A stretch of DNA of 64,000 bases from Coralliovum pocilloporae (GTDB taxonomy: Bacteria; Pseudomonadota; Alphaproteobacteria; Rhizobiales; Cohaesibacteraceae), in NCBI RefSeq assembly GCF_030845175.1, contig NZ_CP132542.1, positions 2,205,501 through 2,269,500 on the forward strand, read 5' to 3'. This document shows, piece after piece, positions 25,565-36,400 of the stretch (the stretch's first letter is position 1; the number at the start of each line of letters is the position of its first letter). Under the pieces are notes generated by a model. The model was not told where the DNA came from and made no database searches. It saw only the letters and a list, made by a program, of their open reading frames with translations. A program made the position numbers and the translations under genes.

Positions 25565-25751
25565 GGTTGACTCAATACTAGACCGTGACGCGTAATCCGA
25601 ATGAGTATGCACCTGATAGGGTAAAGGAAGTGTTGTTAAAACCGTTGAGACTGCTCACCATGGTTTAATGGTTTGCCAGGATCAGGCCCTAAGACTGGTC
25701 GGCTTGAGGTTGCCGCAGTCGGCGTGGAGAAGGTTTTGCTAAAGCCTTATT

Positions 25752-28424
25752 TCAAGCGCTTTTCTTGTCTCCACCATAAAGGGCGGGGATCACCTTGTCC
25801 GGAACCTCATTCATGACCAGCATGCCCTCATGGAGCACCAGCACACGATCAGCGAGCTTCATGTGGCTGGGTCGTTGCGTGGTGAACAGGACAGTGGACT
25901 TGCCTTTCAATGACGAGAGTTTGTCCATGAACAGCTGGTCACTGCGGTTATCAAGGAAGTTGGCCGGTTCATCCATCATCATCACAGAGGCGTTCTTCAC
26001 ATAGGCGCGCGCCAGCAGCAATTGCTGTTTGTAGCTGTCAGACAGGCTGGCAAGGCGCTTCGCATTGAGCCTTGTTTCAAGCCCGTCCGGCATGTGAGTG
26101 CAGGGCAGGCTAATGCCGGCTTCCACCAGGGCGCGCTCAAGATCTTCGCGGCGCGCAGTCGGATTGGAAAAGCGCAGGTTCTGAGCGACAGTTCCGTAGA
26201 AGAACTCCGCAACATCAGGCACATAGCCGATTTCTGCGCGATATTCTCCCATGTCGAGCTGACGCAGATCCAGTCCATCAATCTGAATGGCTCCGGCTTG
26301 TGGAGAATAAAGACCGGCAAGAGTGCGGAGCATGGTGGTCTTGCCTGACCCTGATGCTCCGGTAATCGCAACAATCTCTCCAGCCTCAATCTTGGCTGCA
26401 ATGCCTTTAAGGGCAGGCTCCGTCTGAAGAGGATAGCGGAAGGAAACACCTGCAACAGTCAGTTGGCCGATGAAGCGGCGGAAAATGGTCGGCACCACGC
26501 CAGGCTGGCGCTCTGTCTTGATGGTCATCATGCGATTGATCTGCTTGACGCTCTCAACCACCTGTCCAATGCGATAGAGGCTCAGGAAAGCGGTCTGGAT
26601 TGGTGCCAGAACGCGCCAGACCAGTGCCATAGAGCCGATCAGACCGCCAATGGACAGAACCTGATTGAGTACCAGCAGTGTGCCAATGGTCAGTGTGCCG
26701 ACGCCGGACAGCATCATCAGGGTCTGGGATATGGTCTGGACCCGCAGATTGAGCTGCTGCACTCGGAACGAGATGGCTGTGTGCTCCGCATTCAGCTTAC
26801 CAAACCGCTCAAGCCAGATGTCCTCGATACCGTTATCACGGATGGCGCGATGCTTGGAGAATGTCTCCACCAGCATATTCTGACGTTCTGCCCGGACGCC
26901 TGCGCTGTCCAATGCATAGCGGCGGGCTGCTGGCAAAGTCAGGATGGCCAGCACCAGATAAGCTGCCATCAGGGCTAGGGGAACCATCACCAGCCAACCG
27001 CCGATAAAGCCGATTACTGTCAGGAATATCAGCATGAAGGGCAGGTCAAGCACCGCGGTGCCGAAAGCGCCTGTGAACAGGTTCCTGATCCCGTCAAACT
27101 GCTTGATTCGGGTAATCTGGGTACCGAGCGGAGCTGATTGCGTCATGGTCAGCGGCATATACAGCAGCTGCTGAAACACATTGATGGCCAGAAGACTGTC
27201 AAAGCGCGCGCCGATATAGGCCAGCGCCCGCGATCGCATGCGCCGTAACATCCAGTCAGCCGCAAGCACAATCAGAATACCGGACGCCAGAGCAATCAGT
27301 GTGTCGAAGGATTTTGACGCAATGGCCGTGCCGTAGACTGCCATAATAAAAATGGGAACAGCCAGCGCGGAGAGGTTGATCAGGAAGTTGATGGCCAGAA
27401 GCCGGATGAATAGACCGCGAAAGGCCCCGGCGACTGTTGCAACCCAGCCGAATTTGAGCACCTTCCGCTGAACGGCCTGACTGTTGACGGCCGTCACCAT
27501 ATAGATGCGGACCTTGGTTCTGTTGGCCGGAACGGTTTCAGTCTGCCGGGTGATGCCGTCGAATTTTTTGATGAACTTGCCATCGTCCGTGTAAGAGAGC
27601 AGCACGTGGCACTCGCCGTCATCATCCACCAGAATGCAGGGCAGCTCACCGGGAGCGATATCCTTGAGGCGGGTAATACGGTCAAATGAGGCGTAGTTCA
27701 GACGCGCCAGAACGGCGCGGACGCTGTCCACATCATCAGCAATGTCGAAATGGGGCAGAACCTCTTTGAGATGCCGGGCCGATCCGGTCCACTCCAGAGC
27801 ATCCAGAAGCTTTTCCAGGGCTGCAATCGCGGATGGGCCGCCAAATTCATGCAGGACTTCGGAACGGGCCTGGGTAGAGGCAGACAGGTTTTCGTCCACC
27901 TCCGGCTCAGCCATGGTTGCCTCTTTTTCCGCGTCCTCTGTGCTGTTTTCAGGCTTGTCCTCGTCAGAGGGTTCCCGATCAGATTGCTCTGCGGAACTGC
28001 TGGCATCCGGCAATGCTGCATCAGAAACCGTGGCCTCTGGTGCTTCTGCAGCCGTGTCGCCCGATGTTACGTCACTTGTCGCGCCGATATTTTTCGCGCC
28101 ATCGTCTTCGGGCGTTGATTCTGAACTGGATTCATTTCTGGCATCTGCCTTGGCAGCAGGACGGGCCGGTTTGAAAACAAAGGCGTCTGTCTTGCCGTCT
28201 GCAGTTGTGCCGAACGAGAACGAGCTGCGCAGGCGTTCCTGCTGTTCACGAACGCCATTGTCAGCATTGTTATCGGCATCAGGCGTCTTGAGTTGCTGCC
28301 CCAGTTCCGCCTTGAGTTTGCTTTCAAGCGGATTGGACGGCTTCTCTGTCTTGCCGTCTGCTGTGGTGTCAGCTTTGTTCCCGGCCTTGACCTCTGGCGG
28401 TGCGGTCTTGTCCTGATCTGTCAT
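25752..28424 (-). CDS. Type I secretion ABC transporter, subunit with long acidic N-terminus and altered NBD motifs
   Basis: An 890-residue half-transporter. Residues 1-185 are low-complexity and acidic, an unusual extension. Residues 190-310 resemble a C39-like domain without a catalytic Cys, and five or six membrane helices lie at about 335-620. In the ATPase domain Walker A is intact (GASGSGKTT, K695) and so is Walker B (VMMMDEP, D818/E819). The Q-loop Gln is replaced (YVPDVAEFF), the signature reads LSDSYKQQ (794-801) instead of LSGGQ, and the H-loop His is Gln850 (TTQRPS). The start overlaps the stop of the other ABC gene by four bases (ATGA), which suggests coupled translation and a heterodimer. 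The cargo is presumably the 4,549-residue adhesin. Confidence 0.9.
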   Translation of the reverse strand: MTDQDKTAPPEVKAGNKADTTADGKTEKPSNPLESKLKAELGQQLKTPDADNNADNGVREQQERLRSSFSFGTTADGKTDAFVFKPARPAAKADARNESSSESTPEDDGAKNIGATSDVTSGDTAAEAPEATVSDAALPDASSSAEQSDREPSDEDKPENSTEDAEKEATMAEPEVDENLSASTQARSEVLHEFGGPSAIAALEKLLDALEWTGSARHLKEVLPHFDIADDVDSVRAVLARLNYASFDRITRLKDIAPGELPCILVDDDGECHVLLSYTDDGKFIKKFDGITRQTETVPANRTKVRIYMVTAVNSQAVQRKVLKFGWVATVAGAFRGLFIRLLAINFLINLSALAVPIFIMAVYGTAIASKSFDTLIALASGILIVLAADWMLRRMRSRALAYIGARFDSLLAINVFQQLLYMPLTMTQSAPLGTQITRIKQFDGIRNLFTGAFGTAVLDLPFMLIFLTVIGFIGGWLVMVPLALMAAYLVLAILTLPAARRYALDSAGVRAERQNMLVETFSKHRAIRDNGIEDIWLERFGKLNAEHTAISFRVQQLNLRVQTISQTLMMLSGVGTLTIGTLLVLNQVLSIGGLIGSMALVWRVLAPIQTAFLSLYRIGQVVESVKQINRMMTIKTERQPGVVPTIFRRFIGQLTVAGVSFRYPLQTEPALKGIAAKIEAGEIVAITGASGSGKTTMLRTLAGLYSPQAGAIQIDGLDLRQLDMGEYRAEIGYVPDVAEFFYGTVAQNLRFSNPTARREDLERALVEAGISLPCTHMPDGLETRLNAKRLASLSDSYKQQLLLARAYVKNASVMMMDEPANFLDNRSDQLFMDKLSSLKGKSTVLFTTQRPSHMKLADRVLVLHEGMLVMNEVPDKVIPALYGGDKKSA

Positions 28425-30238
28425 GATGCCTGCTCCACCTGCTGTGGCACAACAGTCGTTCTGTCTTCCAGAAGGGACAGGTTTCCGTCCTCAAGCATGT
28501 AGACCCGATCGGCGATTGCCAGGAATGACGGTCGGTTGCTGATCAGCACCATGGTCATGTCGCCTTTCAACTGCAGGAGAGCATTTCGCAGCTTTGTATC
28601 GCCCCCCTGGTCCAGCATGCTGTTCGATTCATTGAACAAGAGAACCTTGGGTCGGGTCGCCAGCGCCCGGGCAATGGCCACACGCTGGATGAAGCTTGCA
28701 GGCAGGGCTTCTCGTACGCCCTGGGCCATCTGGGTATCATAGCCGTCCGGCAGGCGGTTGATATCGGCCTCAAGCCCCAGAAGCTGGGTTGCTTCTCTCG
28801 CCCGTTCCAGACTGTCCCCGCCACGGAACATGGTGATGTTATCCAGAATCGTGCCATTGAAAATGGTCGGGTTGCGAGGGACGAAACAGACATTCTGGCG
28901 CAAGGCGCTGTTGAACACCTCAGCGGCATCAAAGCCATCCAGATGAGATGAGCCGGAGGTCGGCTTGATTTCGCCTCGCATGATGCGGAGCAGGGTGGTG
29001 CGCCCGCAATGATCGGAGCCGCGGATGCCGATGATGGTTCCCGGTTCCATCTCAAGATCGAGGCTCTTGAACAGATCGGTTTCAGCGCCCTCGTGCCGGA
29101 AAGACATAGATTTGAGCGAAAGCGAGCCCTCCAGCTTGTCCTGATCAAGCTGGGTGGGTTCGGATGGTGCAGGAAGCGTAAACAGCTCCTCCACATGTTC
29201 ACGGACGATGGTCAGATTCTGCAACTCGCCCCATACACGCAGAGCGCGAACGAAAATCTCCACTGTCCGGCCGCCCAGCAGCAGACAGGCTGCCAGGGCG
29301 CCAAGTGACAGATTCTGCCCGATCACCATCGCACCACCGACAGAAGCGATCAGGACCATGGAAAGAGAGGACATAAGGCCGTTCAGGCTCTGGCTGGTTC
29401 CATCCAGATCAATGCTGTGCAGGGAGTTTCCGGCATGAGTGCGCTGCAGACGCTCATAACGCCTCTGCATCTGCGGCTCACACGCCATAGTCTTGATGGT
29501 TTCAATCCCTGACAGACATTCAATGATGAAATCACTCTTGCGGTGATCAAGTGTCCGTCGTTCGCTCTCAGCCGCCTGCAGGGCTTCAGATCGTTTCACG
29601 CTGACGATGGCAAAAACGCAGAACAGGCCCAGGCTAACCAGTACCAACTGCCCGCCGATAAAGGCCATAAGCCCCAGATACAAAAAGATAAACGGAAGAT
29701 CGATAACCAGCAGGCGCGCCTGCCCGCCATAGGCAGCAGCCAGGGAGGTCAGCGCATTCATCCGGTCAATATGAAGGCTTGGAATATCCTTCTCGATCGT
29801 ACGCGATTGCGCGGACAGGACCCGCGACAGGGCATCCTGACTGGCAGCGTAGTCGAAATGGGTAGCAGACCACCCGATCATATTGGCACGGACGGTTTTC
29901 ATAACCGCATCAAGAACAATTGCAGTGGTCGTACCCGCAATCAGGTAGAAGAAAGTGCCGAGTGCCTGGTTCGGCACAATCCGGTCATAAACCTGCAGGA
30001 TGACCAGCGGCATCACCAGGCCGAGAATATTGATGAAGAGGGATGAAAACTTGATCGAGAGCGGGATCTTCACCAGCTTGGCAAACCAGAGGTTCCGGAC
30101 CTTTCTGGGAAGCCTGATCAGTGTCATCGCCGCCCGCACAGATGCACGGCGTGGTTGATTAGAACCCTGCTTGAGTTCAGTCGGACCGGACTGCTGTGTC
30201 TGCGCTTTGCGCTGTTTTTTTTGTGTTTTTTGCCGCAT
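28421..30238 (-). CDS. Type I secretion ABC transporter, partner subunit with strongly degenerate ATPase site
   Basis: A 605-residue half-transporter with a basic N-terminal tail (1-50), membrane domain about 55-330 and an ATPase domain. Key residues differ from the consensus: Walker A is GSDHCGRTT (407-415), with Arg413 where Lys is needed; the Q-loop is FVPRNP; the signature is LPASFIQR (512-519); Walker B is LLFNES, with Asn536 before Glu537; and the H-loop His is Asn568 (ISNRPS). Hydrolysis at its own site is unlikely. It leads the operon, overlaps the second ABC gene by four bases and is divergent from the adhesin gene with a 246-base control region between. Confidence 0.9.
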   Translation of the reverse strand: MRQKTQKKQRKAQTQQSGPTELKQGSNQPRRASVRAAMTLIRLPRKVRNLWFAKLVKIPLSIKFSSLFINILGLVMPLVILQVYDRIVPNQALGTFFYLIAGTTTAIVLDAVMKTVRANMIGWSATHFDYAASQDALSRVLSAQSRTIEKDIPSLHIDRMNALTSLAAAYGGQARLLVIDLPFIFLYLGLMAFIGGQLVLVSLGLFCVFAIVSVKRSEALQAAESERRTLDHRKSDFIIECLSGIETIKTMACEPQMQRRYERLQRTHAGNSLHSIDLDGTSQSLNGLMSSLSMVLIASVGGAMVIGQNLSLGALAACLLLGGRTVEIFVRALRVWGELQNLTIVREHVEELFTLPAPSEPTQLDQDKLEGSLSLKSMSFRHEGAETDLFKSLDLEMEPGTIIGIRGSDHCGRTTLLRIMRGEIKPTSGSSHLDGFDAAEVFNSALRQNVCFVPRNPTIFNGTILDNITMFRGGDSLERAREATQLLGLEADINRLPDGYDTQMAQGVREALPASFIQRVAIARALATRPKVLLFNESNSMLDQGGDTKLRNALLQLKGDMTMVLISNRPSFLAIADRVYMLEDGNLSLLEDRTTVVPQQVEQAS

Positions 30239-30330
30239 GGACGATCAGTCTTTCGCCGAAGCTACCGGAGCACAATGTTTCGAAACAGCCCCATACTGAC
30301 CCGGATTGTGTTTACGCAGGCTTAACCATG

Positions 30331-30401
30331 ACAACAAAAAGTCACACTTCGATGGGGTGTTTGGGTACTTGATTGAGGTGGTCGTTCAAAAGTTTTGTTG
30401 T
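30331..30401. promoter_or_regulatory. Inverted repeat in the shared adhesin/secretion promoter region
   Basis: ACAACAAAA (30331-30339) and TTTTGTTGT (30393-30401) are perfect inverted arms 53 bases apart. The similarity extends on the outer sides (GGCTTAACC against the complement of GATTAAACC). The region separates the divergent ABC operon and the adhesin gene, so the repeat may coordinate both. No regulator is encoded alongside. Confidence 0.45.
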
Positions 30402-30484
30402 GATTAAACCTCAGCTTAAGCTTATTCCGCCAGACTGCTGCCAAAGAAATGCACCCGCGCGGACGCGCGCAATCGGAGGCAGAC

Positions 30485-33400
30485 ATGGCAAAGCCAACTG
30501 ACGGATCGCAGAACGGACAGCAGAATGCAAAGGGCTATCTCTCGCAAGCCAACAGCAAAACACGCGATGAGACCCTGGACGCTGCAGCGGCCAATAATGG
30601 TATCGGTGGTGATCCGGTAGAACGTCGGGATATTGTCAATCCGAACCTCCATTATGGTTTTGATCCTAAGCCAGAGACCATGGCTGTGTCCGGCGAGGAC
30701 GATGGCGCGAAGATGGATGACGGCATGGTGCCGGATTATTCTCTGCCGGGGATGCCGCATACAACGGATCTGAGCGATGCGAAAGGGACCGACGGGTCTG
30801 CTTTTGCTCCAACAACCATGCTGGATGGTGGTGCAACATCCAACGGTGAGACCAATAAGGACGCCATCGAGCTTGGTCGTGTTGAGGGCCAGGGCGGCGT
30901 AGAAACCATGCAGCTGGACCCGTTCCGGTCCGAGGACCAGAACGGGATTGCTGCGCGGTCTGCCGGAGGCGTTGACGGTGCAGGTGCTGGCTCATCTGTG
31001 CGTGGCGCACAGAACCTTGATGCTGTCGCTGTCGATGGTGATGAGACAACAACCGAAAATGAATCTGTTGACGGCATGCTGTCTGCAACGGACGCAGAGG
31101 GCGATGGTCTCAGCTTTAATCTCGTTTCCGGCCCGGATTCCGGTTCTGTCATCATCAATGCGGATGGCAGCTACAGCTTTGATCCGGGATCAGATTTCGA
31201 TCACCTCGCGGTTGGCGAGAGCCAGACGGTCACGTTCACATTCCAGGTGACAGACGGTAAAGGTGGTTTTGATCAGGGTGAAATGGAAATCACCGTAACG
31301 GGTACCAATGACGGCCCGACTGATATCCAGATCACCAATACGACAATTGCGGAAGAAGATGCGGGCGCGGTCATCGGAACCTTGTCGACCAGTGATCTGG
31401 ATGCATCTGATACACATACTTATTCTGTATCTGATCAGCGTTTTGAGGTGGTTACCGATGGAGACGGCAGCCCGCAGCTGAAGCTGAAAGATGGCGTGAC
31501 GCTTGATCACGAAGCTGAAAATGGCTTCGTCTCTGTGACGATCACTACGGATGATGGCAATGGCGGTACCTATTCTGAAGATGTCACGATCAATCTGACA
31601 GATGTTAATGAGGGGCCGTCTGCACTGAACTGGACACCATCCCCTGTTACTGAGGGTGATGGCGGGGCAGCGGCAGGCGTCTTGTCCGTTACGGATGTTG
31701 ATACTGGTGATACGCATACCTTCACGGTTTCCGATCCACGGTTTGAAGTGGATACATCAGGTCCGAACCCGGTTCTGAAGCTGAAAGACGGCGTGACACT
31801 CGATCATGAGGCCGCATCCACTGTTGATGTTGCTGTGACGGTGACCGATTCAGCCGGTGCTTCAATCACAGAAACGCTGACTGTCTCTGTCAGCGATGTG
31901 AATGACGGTCCGACAGATATCTCCATCTCGGGCAATACCATTGCCGAGAATGCAGATGGTGCTGTTGTCGGCTCGCTGTCGACGGCTGATCAGGATTTGG
32001 GTGATACACATACCTATACTGTTTCTGACCCGCGCTTCGAGATTGACACCTCCGGTGCGTCTCCTGTGCTGAAACTGAAGGATGGTGTGAGCCTGGACCA
32101 TGAGGCTGAGGGAGGATCGGTCACGGTTTCTGTCACTACAGATGACGGCAACGGCGGCACCTACTCTGAAGATATTACCGTCAACGTTTCTGATGTGAAT
32201 GACGGACCTTCCGCACTGGGCATAACGCCGTCTGCTGTTGCTGAGGGCGATGCAGGCGCAACAGCGGGCGTTCTGTCCGTCACAGATGAAGATGTTGGTG
32301 ACACCCATACGTTTGCTGTGTCCGATCCACGGTTTGAAGTGGACACGTCCGGCCCTGATCCAGTTCTGAAACTGAAAGACGGTGTGACGCTCGACCATGA
32401 GACCGCGTCCACAGTGGATGTTTCCGTCACAGTGACCGATGTGTCCGGCTCTTCAATTACAGAGACATTTTCCGTTTCTGTGACAGATGTGAATGAAGGC
32501 CCGACGGATATCGACATCACCGGCACAACGATCGCCGAGAATGCCGATGGCGCTGTCGTGGGTACTCTGTCCACGACCGACGAAGATGTTGGTGATACGC
32601 ACAGCTATACCCTGTCTGACAGCCGCTTTGAGGTCGTCACTGATGCAGACGGCGATCCGGTTCTGAAACTGAAAGATGGTGTGTCGCTTGACCACGAAAC
32701 CGAAAGCAGCGTGACAGTTACGGTTACGGCTGATGACGGCAATGGCGGCACTTATTCCGAGGACATCACCGTCAACGTCTCTGATGTGAACGAAGCTGTA
32801 ACGGCCGTTGATTCAACGGCAACCACGTCAGAGAATACGGACGTTTCAGGCTCTGTATCAGCTTCTGATCTCGACGGTGATGCGCTGAGTTACTCTCTGG
32901 TATCAGGCCCTGCCGAAGGGTCTGTAACGGTGAACCCGGACGGAAGCTACAGCTTTGATCCGGGCGCAGATTTCGATGATCTTGCTGTTGGTGAAACCCG
33001 TGAAGTACGGTTCACCTTTGAAGCCGATGATGGTCGAGGGTCGACCGATCAGGGCGAGATGGTGATCACTGTAACCGGAACCAACGATGGCCCGACAGAT
33101 ATCAGTATCAGCAATGCGACGATCAACGAGAATGCAGACGGTGCCGTTGTTGGCACGTTGTCCTCGTCCGACCTGGATACATCTGACACGCACACCTATA
33201 CGGTCTCAGACAGCCGTTTCGAGATTGATACCTCCGGCGCATCTCCGGTTCTGAAGCTGAAGGATGGCGTCAGCCTCGACCATGAAGCTGAGGGCGGTTC
33301 TGTTACGGTTTCCGTGACCACCGATGATGGCAATGGCGGCACCTATTCCGAGAACATCACGGTCAACGTGTCTGACGTGAATGACGGCCCGACGGACATC

Positions 33401-36400
33401 AACATCTCCGGCAACACGGTTGCCGAGAATGCCGCTGGTGTCACGGTCGGAACCCTGTCCACTGTTGATCAGGACAGCGGCGATACGCACAGCTACACGG
33501 TCTCAGACAGCCGCTTCGAGGTTGATACCTCTGGTGCGTCTCCAGTTCTGAAACTGAAAGACGGCGTTAGCCTCGACCATGAAACTGAGGGCGGCTCTGT
33601 CACGGTTTCTGTGACCACAGACGATGGCAATGGCGGCACCTATTCCGAGAACATCACGGTCAACGTGTCTGATGTGAATGACGGCCCGACGGACATCAAC
33701 ATCTCCGGCAACACCATTGCCGAGAATGCTGCCGGTGCCACGGTCGGAACCCTGTCCACCGTTGATCAGGACAGCGGCGATACGCACAGCTACACGGTTT
33801 CAGACAGCCGGTTTGAGATCGACACTTCCGGTGCGTCTCCGGTTCTGAAGCTGAAGGATGGCGTCAGCCTCGATCATGAGGCCGAGGGCGGTTCTGTTAC
33901 GGTTTCCGTGACCACCGATGATGGCAATGGCGGCACTTATTCCGAGAACATCACGGTCAACGTCTCTGATGTGAATGAAGGCCCGACAGACATCAACATC
34001 TCTGGCAACACCATTGCCGAAAATGCAGACGGTGCTGTTGTCGGCACTCTGTCCACGGTTGATCAGGACAGTGGTGACACGCACACCTACACGGTCTCAG
34101 ACAGCCGCTTCGAGGTTGATACCTCTGGTGCGTCTCCTGTTCTGAAACTGAAAGACGGCGTCAGCCTTGACCATGAAGCTGAAAGCAGCGTGACAGTTTC
34201 TGTGACCACAGATGATGGCAATGGTGGCACTTACTCCGAAAACATCACGGTCAACGTCTCTGACGTGAGTGAGGGTGCTGTCTCGGCGATTTCTGACACG
34301 AACAGTGCTGCTGACGCGGTGCTTGAGAATGCGTCTGTCGGTTCTTCCGTGGGCATCACAGCCTCTGCCAGTGATGCAGATGGTACGGACAGCGTGACCT
34401 ATTCCCTGTCTGATGATGCAGGCGGTCTGTTCGCCATCGATGCCAATACAGGTGAAGTGACTGTTGCTGGCTCCATCGACAGGGAAGCAGCTGCAAGCCA
34501 CACCATTGAAGTGACGGCGACGTCCACAGACGGGTCCACCTCAACCCAGAGCTACACCATCAATGTTGGTGATGTGAACGAGTTTGGCACCGGTGCAACA
34601 ACCGACACGGATGCTGCTGCAAACAGTGTTGCCGAGAATGCAGCCAATGGCACAAAAGTCGGTATCACGGCCTCTGCCTCTGACGCGGATGCAACGGACA
34701 GCGTGACCTATTCTCTGTCCGATGATGCAGACGGCCGCTTTACCATCGATACGAATACGGGTGAGATCAGCGTTGCTGATGGCAGCAAGCTGGATCATGA
34801 AAGTGATGCTTCCCACACGGTGACGGTCCTGTCCACCTCCAGCGATGGCTCCACGTCCAGTGAGACTTTCACCATCAATGTTGGTGACGTGAATGAAGGC
34901 CCGACGGATATCTCCATCTCCGGTGACACAGTTGCTGAGAATGCCGCTGGTGCCACGGTCGGAACCCTGTCGACCACCGATGAAGATGTGGGTGATACAC
35001 ATACCTATACAGTCTCTGACAGCCGGTTTGAGATCGATACCTCCGGTGCATCTCCGGTTCTGAAGCTGAAAGACGGCGTCAGCCTCGACCATGAGGCCGA
35101 GGGCGGCTCTGTCACGGTTTCTGTGACCACTGATGACGGCAATGGCGGGACATACTCTGAGAACATCACGGTCAACGTCTCTGACGTGAACGATGGTCCG
35201 ACGGACATCAACATCTCTGGCAACACCATTGCCGAGAATGCAGATGGTGCTGTTGTCGGCACACTGTCCACGGCTGATCAGGACAGTGGCGATACGCACA
35301 CCTACACTGTGTCTGATAGCCGCTTCGAGATCGACACCTCTGGTGCGTCTCCTGTTCTGAAACTGAAAGATGGCGTCAGCCTCGACCATGAGGCCGAGGG
35401 CGGCTCTGTCACGGTTTCCGTGACCACTGATGACGGCAATGGCGGCACCTATTCCGAGAACATCACGGTCAACGTCTCTGACGTGAATGATGGCCCGACG
35501 GACATCAACATCTCCGGCAACACGGTCGCTGAGAATGCCGCTGGTGCCACAGTTGGCACGTTGTCCACTGTTGATCAGGACAGCGGCGATACGCACAGCT
35601 ACACGGTTTCTGACAGCCGGTTTGAGGTTGTTGATGACGGCAGTGGCAACAAGCAGCTTAAGCTGAAGGACGGCCAGAGCCTCGACCATGAGGCCGAGGG
35701 CGGTTCTGTTACGGTTTCCGTCACCACTGATGACGGCAATGGCGGGACATACTCTGAGAACATCACGGTCAACGTCTCTGACGTGAACGATGGTCCGACG
35801 GACATCAACATCTCTGGCAACACCATTGCCGAGAATGCAGATGGTGCTGTTGTCGGCACACTGTCCACGGCTGATCAGGACAGTGGCGATACGCACACCT
35901 ACACTGTGTCTGATAGCCGCTTCGAGATCGACACCTCTGGTGCGTCTCCTGTTCTGAAGCTGAAGGATGGCGTGAGCCTCGATCATGAGGCAGAGGGTGG
36001 TTCTGTCACGGTTTCTGTGACCACCGATGATGGCAATGGCGGCACCTATTCCGAGAACATCACGGTCAACGTCTCTGATGTGAATGACGGTCCAACAGAC
36101 ATCAACATCTCCGGCAACACGGTCGCTGAGAATGCTGCTGGTGCCACAGTTGGCACGTTGTCGACGGTTGATCAGGACAGCGGCGATACGCACAGCTACA
36201 CTGTTTCTGACAGCCGTTTCGAGATCGACACCTCTGGTGCGTCTCCTGTTCTGAAGCTGAAGGATGGCGTGAGCCTCGATCATGAAGCTGAGGGTGGTTC
36301 TGTCACGGTTTCTGTGACCACCGATGATGGCAATGGCGGAACCTATTCCGAGAACATCACGGTCAACGTGTCTGATGTGAATGAAGGCCCGACAGACATC

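Noticed and set aside
30402-30418. TTAA...TTAA pattern resembling a CtrA site upstream of the adhesin
   Set aside because: The spacer is eight bases, not seven, and the flanks do not match the usual site. Too weak to call.
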